NCBI GenBank assembly: GCA_030640215.1
Contig: DAOWJU010000159.1
Coordinates: 1-14,275, forward strand
DNA from: Desulfuromonadales bacterium
GTDB lineage: Bacteria; Desulfobacterota; Desulfuromonadia; Desulfuromonadales; BM103
DNA: 14,275 nt
Reading direction: 5' to 3'
Under the pieces are notes generated by a model that was not told the origin of the DNA, searched no databases, and saw only the letters and a program-made list of their open reading frames with translations. The stretch's first letter is position 1. The number at the start of each line of letters is the position of its first letter. This document shows, one piece after another, positions 13,760 through 14,275 of this stretch. Both the position numbers and the translations under genes were made by a program.

Positions 13760-13788
13760 AGTGCCCATCCGCTTTCCAGATGGGCACT
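13760..13788 (-). terminator. Terminator immediately after nadC
   Basis: A perfect 10-bp stem (AGTGCCCATC at 13760-13769 with GATGGGCACT at 13779-13788) has a 9-nt loop and begins at the base next to the nadC stop codon. The minus-strand tail is AAGTCGTTTTG, so the T-run is delayed and termination may be partial. Confidence 0.6.
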
Positions 13789-14275
13789 TTAAGTAAACAG
13801 CATAGAGATATCAACCGCACGGTAGGAGTGGGTCAGTGCGCCGACAGAAATCAGTCGGACCCCGGTTTCGGCAATCTCACGCACACTCTCCAGATTAACG
13901 CCACCGGAAGCTTCCGTAATCGCCTGATCGCCAACCAGCTCAACCGCTGCCGTCAATTCAGCGAGAGACATGTTATCAAGCAGTAAGATATCAGCCTTGG
14001 CAGCAAGGGCTTCGGCTACTTCTTCCTGATTACGAACCTCGACTTCTATTTTCTGGGTGTGGGGAACACGCTGCTGAGCACGACTGACAGCAGCCGTAAT
14101 GCCGCCAGCAGCGGCAACATGATTTTCCTTGATCAAGACTGCGTCGTAAAGAGCCATACGGTGATTGCCACCGCCACCCATACGAACAGAATATTTTTCC
14201 AGAACCCGCAACCCCGGCGTTGTTTTACGGGTATCAACAACAACGGCCCGGGTGCCTTCGACCTCGCGCACAAAA
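13789..14275 (-). CDS. nadC: Nicotinate-nucleotide pyrophosphorylase (carboxylating), C-terminal part
   Basis: The gene enters from beyond the right edge; about 162 residues, the C-terminal 55-60% of a family protein of roughly 275-290 residues, are visible. NadC converts quinolinate and PRPP to nicotinate mononucleotide, carbon dioxide and pyrophosphate in de novo NAD synthesis. Diagnostic segments are DTRKTTPGLR near the start of the visible part, GGGGNHR, LIKENH, KIEVEVRNQEE, ILLDNMS, ITEASGGVN and GVRLISVGALTHS. These include the quinolinate- and phosphate-binding residues of the barrel. The protein ends VDISMLFT with a TAA stop. It is followed by a terminator and then birA; the nadC-birA-coaX neighbourhood is one I recall from related genomes. 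Confidence 0.95.
   Translation of the reverse strand, partial: FVREVEGTRAVVVDTRKTTPGLRVLEKYSVRMGGGGNHRMALYDAVLIKENHVAAAGGITAAVSRAQQRVPHTQKIEVEVRNQEEVAEALAAKADILLLDNMSLAELTAAVELVGDQAITEASGGVNLESVREIAETGVRLISVGALTHSYRAVDISMLFT

Overview
The window reads as a chromosomal segment of a Gram-negative anaerobe of the Desulfuromonadales/Geobacter type. This is inferred from multihaem c-type cytochromes, a SurA-like periplasmic protein, the nadC-birA-coaX order, an EF-G paralogue followed by a SPOR protein, and a C-terminal sequence I recall from deltaproteobacterial conserved hypotheticals. No rRNA or tRNA gene is present, so the assignment rests on gene content alone. Except for one ZIP-type metal transporter, every gene lies on the minus strand.

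Left edge (1-800): the first 25 codons of an unidentified minus-strand gene, preceded by an array of TGTCGAAA motifs. Next come a terminator, a ten-G tract and the C-terminal remnant of an M24 (Xaa-Pro type) peptidase that has lost its N-terminal metal ligands.

Cytochrome locus (817-5052): two secreted octahaem cytochromes c of the hydroxylamine oxidoreductase (HAO) family, each with eight CXXCH motifs, flank a small secreted protein resembling the SurA N-terminal chaperone domain without a rotamase domain. Hairpin terminators separate the three genes. A perfect Crp/Fnr-type palindrome (TTTGACCTAAGTCAAA) lies upstream of the first cytochrome. The likely role is periplasmic nitrogen-oxide chemistry such as nitrite or hydroxylamine reduction, or nitrosative-stress defence. 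The direction of catalysis cannot be read from the sequence. This is the most interesting part of the window.

Middle (5129-7025): a plus-strand ZIP transporter has a clear sigma70-type promoter whose -10 lies inside a dyad. It converges on a translationally coupled MOSC-mog pair of molybdenum cofactor genes, with a bidirectional terminator between them.

Right half (7064-14275): read in the direction of transcription, the order is nadC (partial), terminator, birA, repeat copy 2, coaX, an EF-G-like GTPase, a SPOR-domain membrane protein, a conserved protein of unknown function, repeat copy 1, then MOSC and mog. The two copies of an 86-bp hairpin repeat (82/86 identical) lie in equivalent positions between consecutive minus-strand genes and in the same orientation. 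This half is mainly housekeeping: NAD, biotin and CoA cofactor supply, translation, cell envelope and Moco synthesis.
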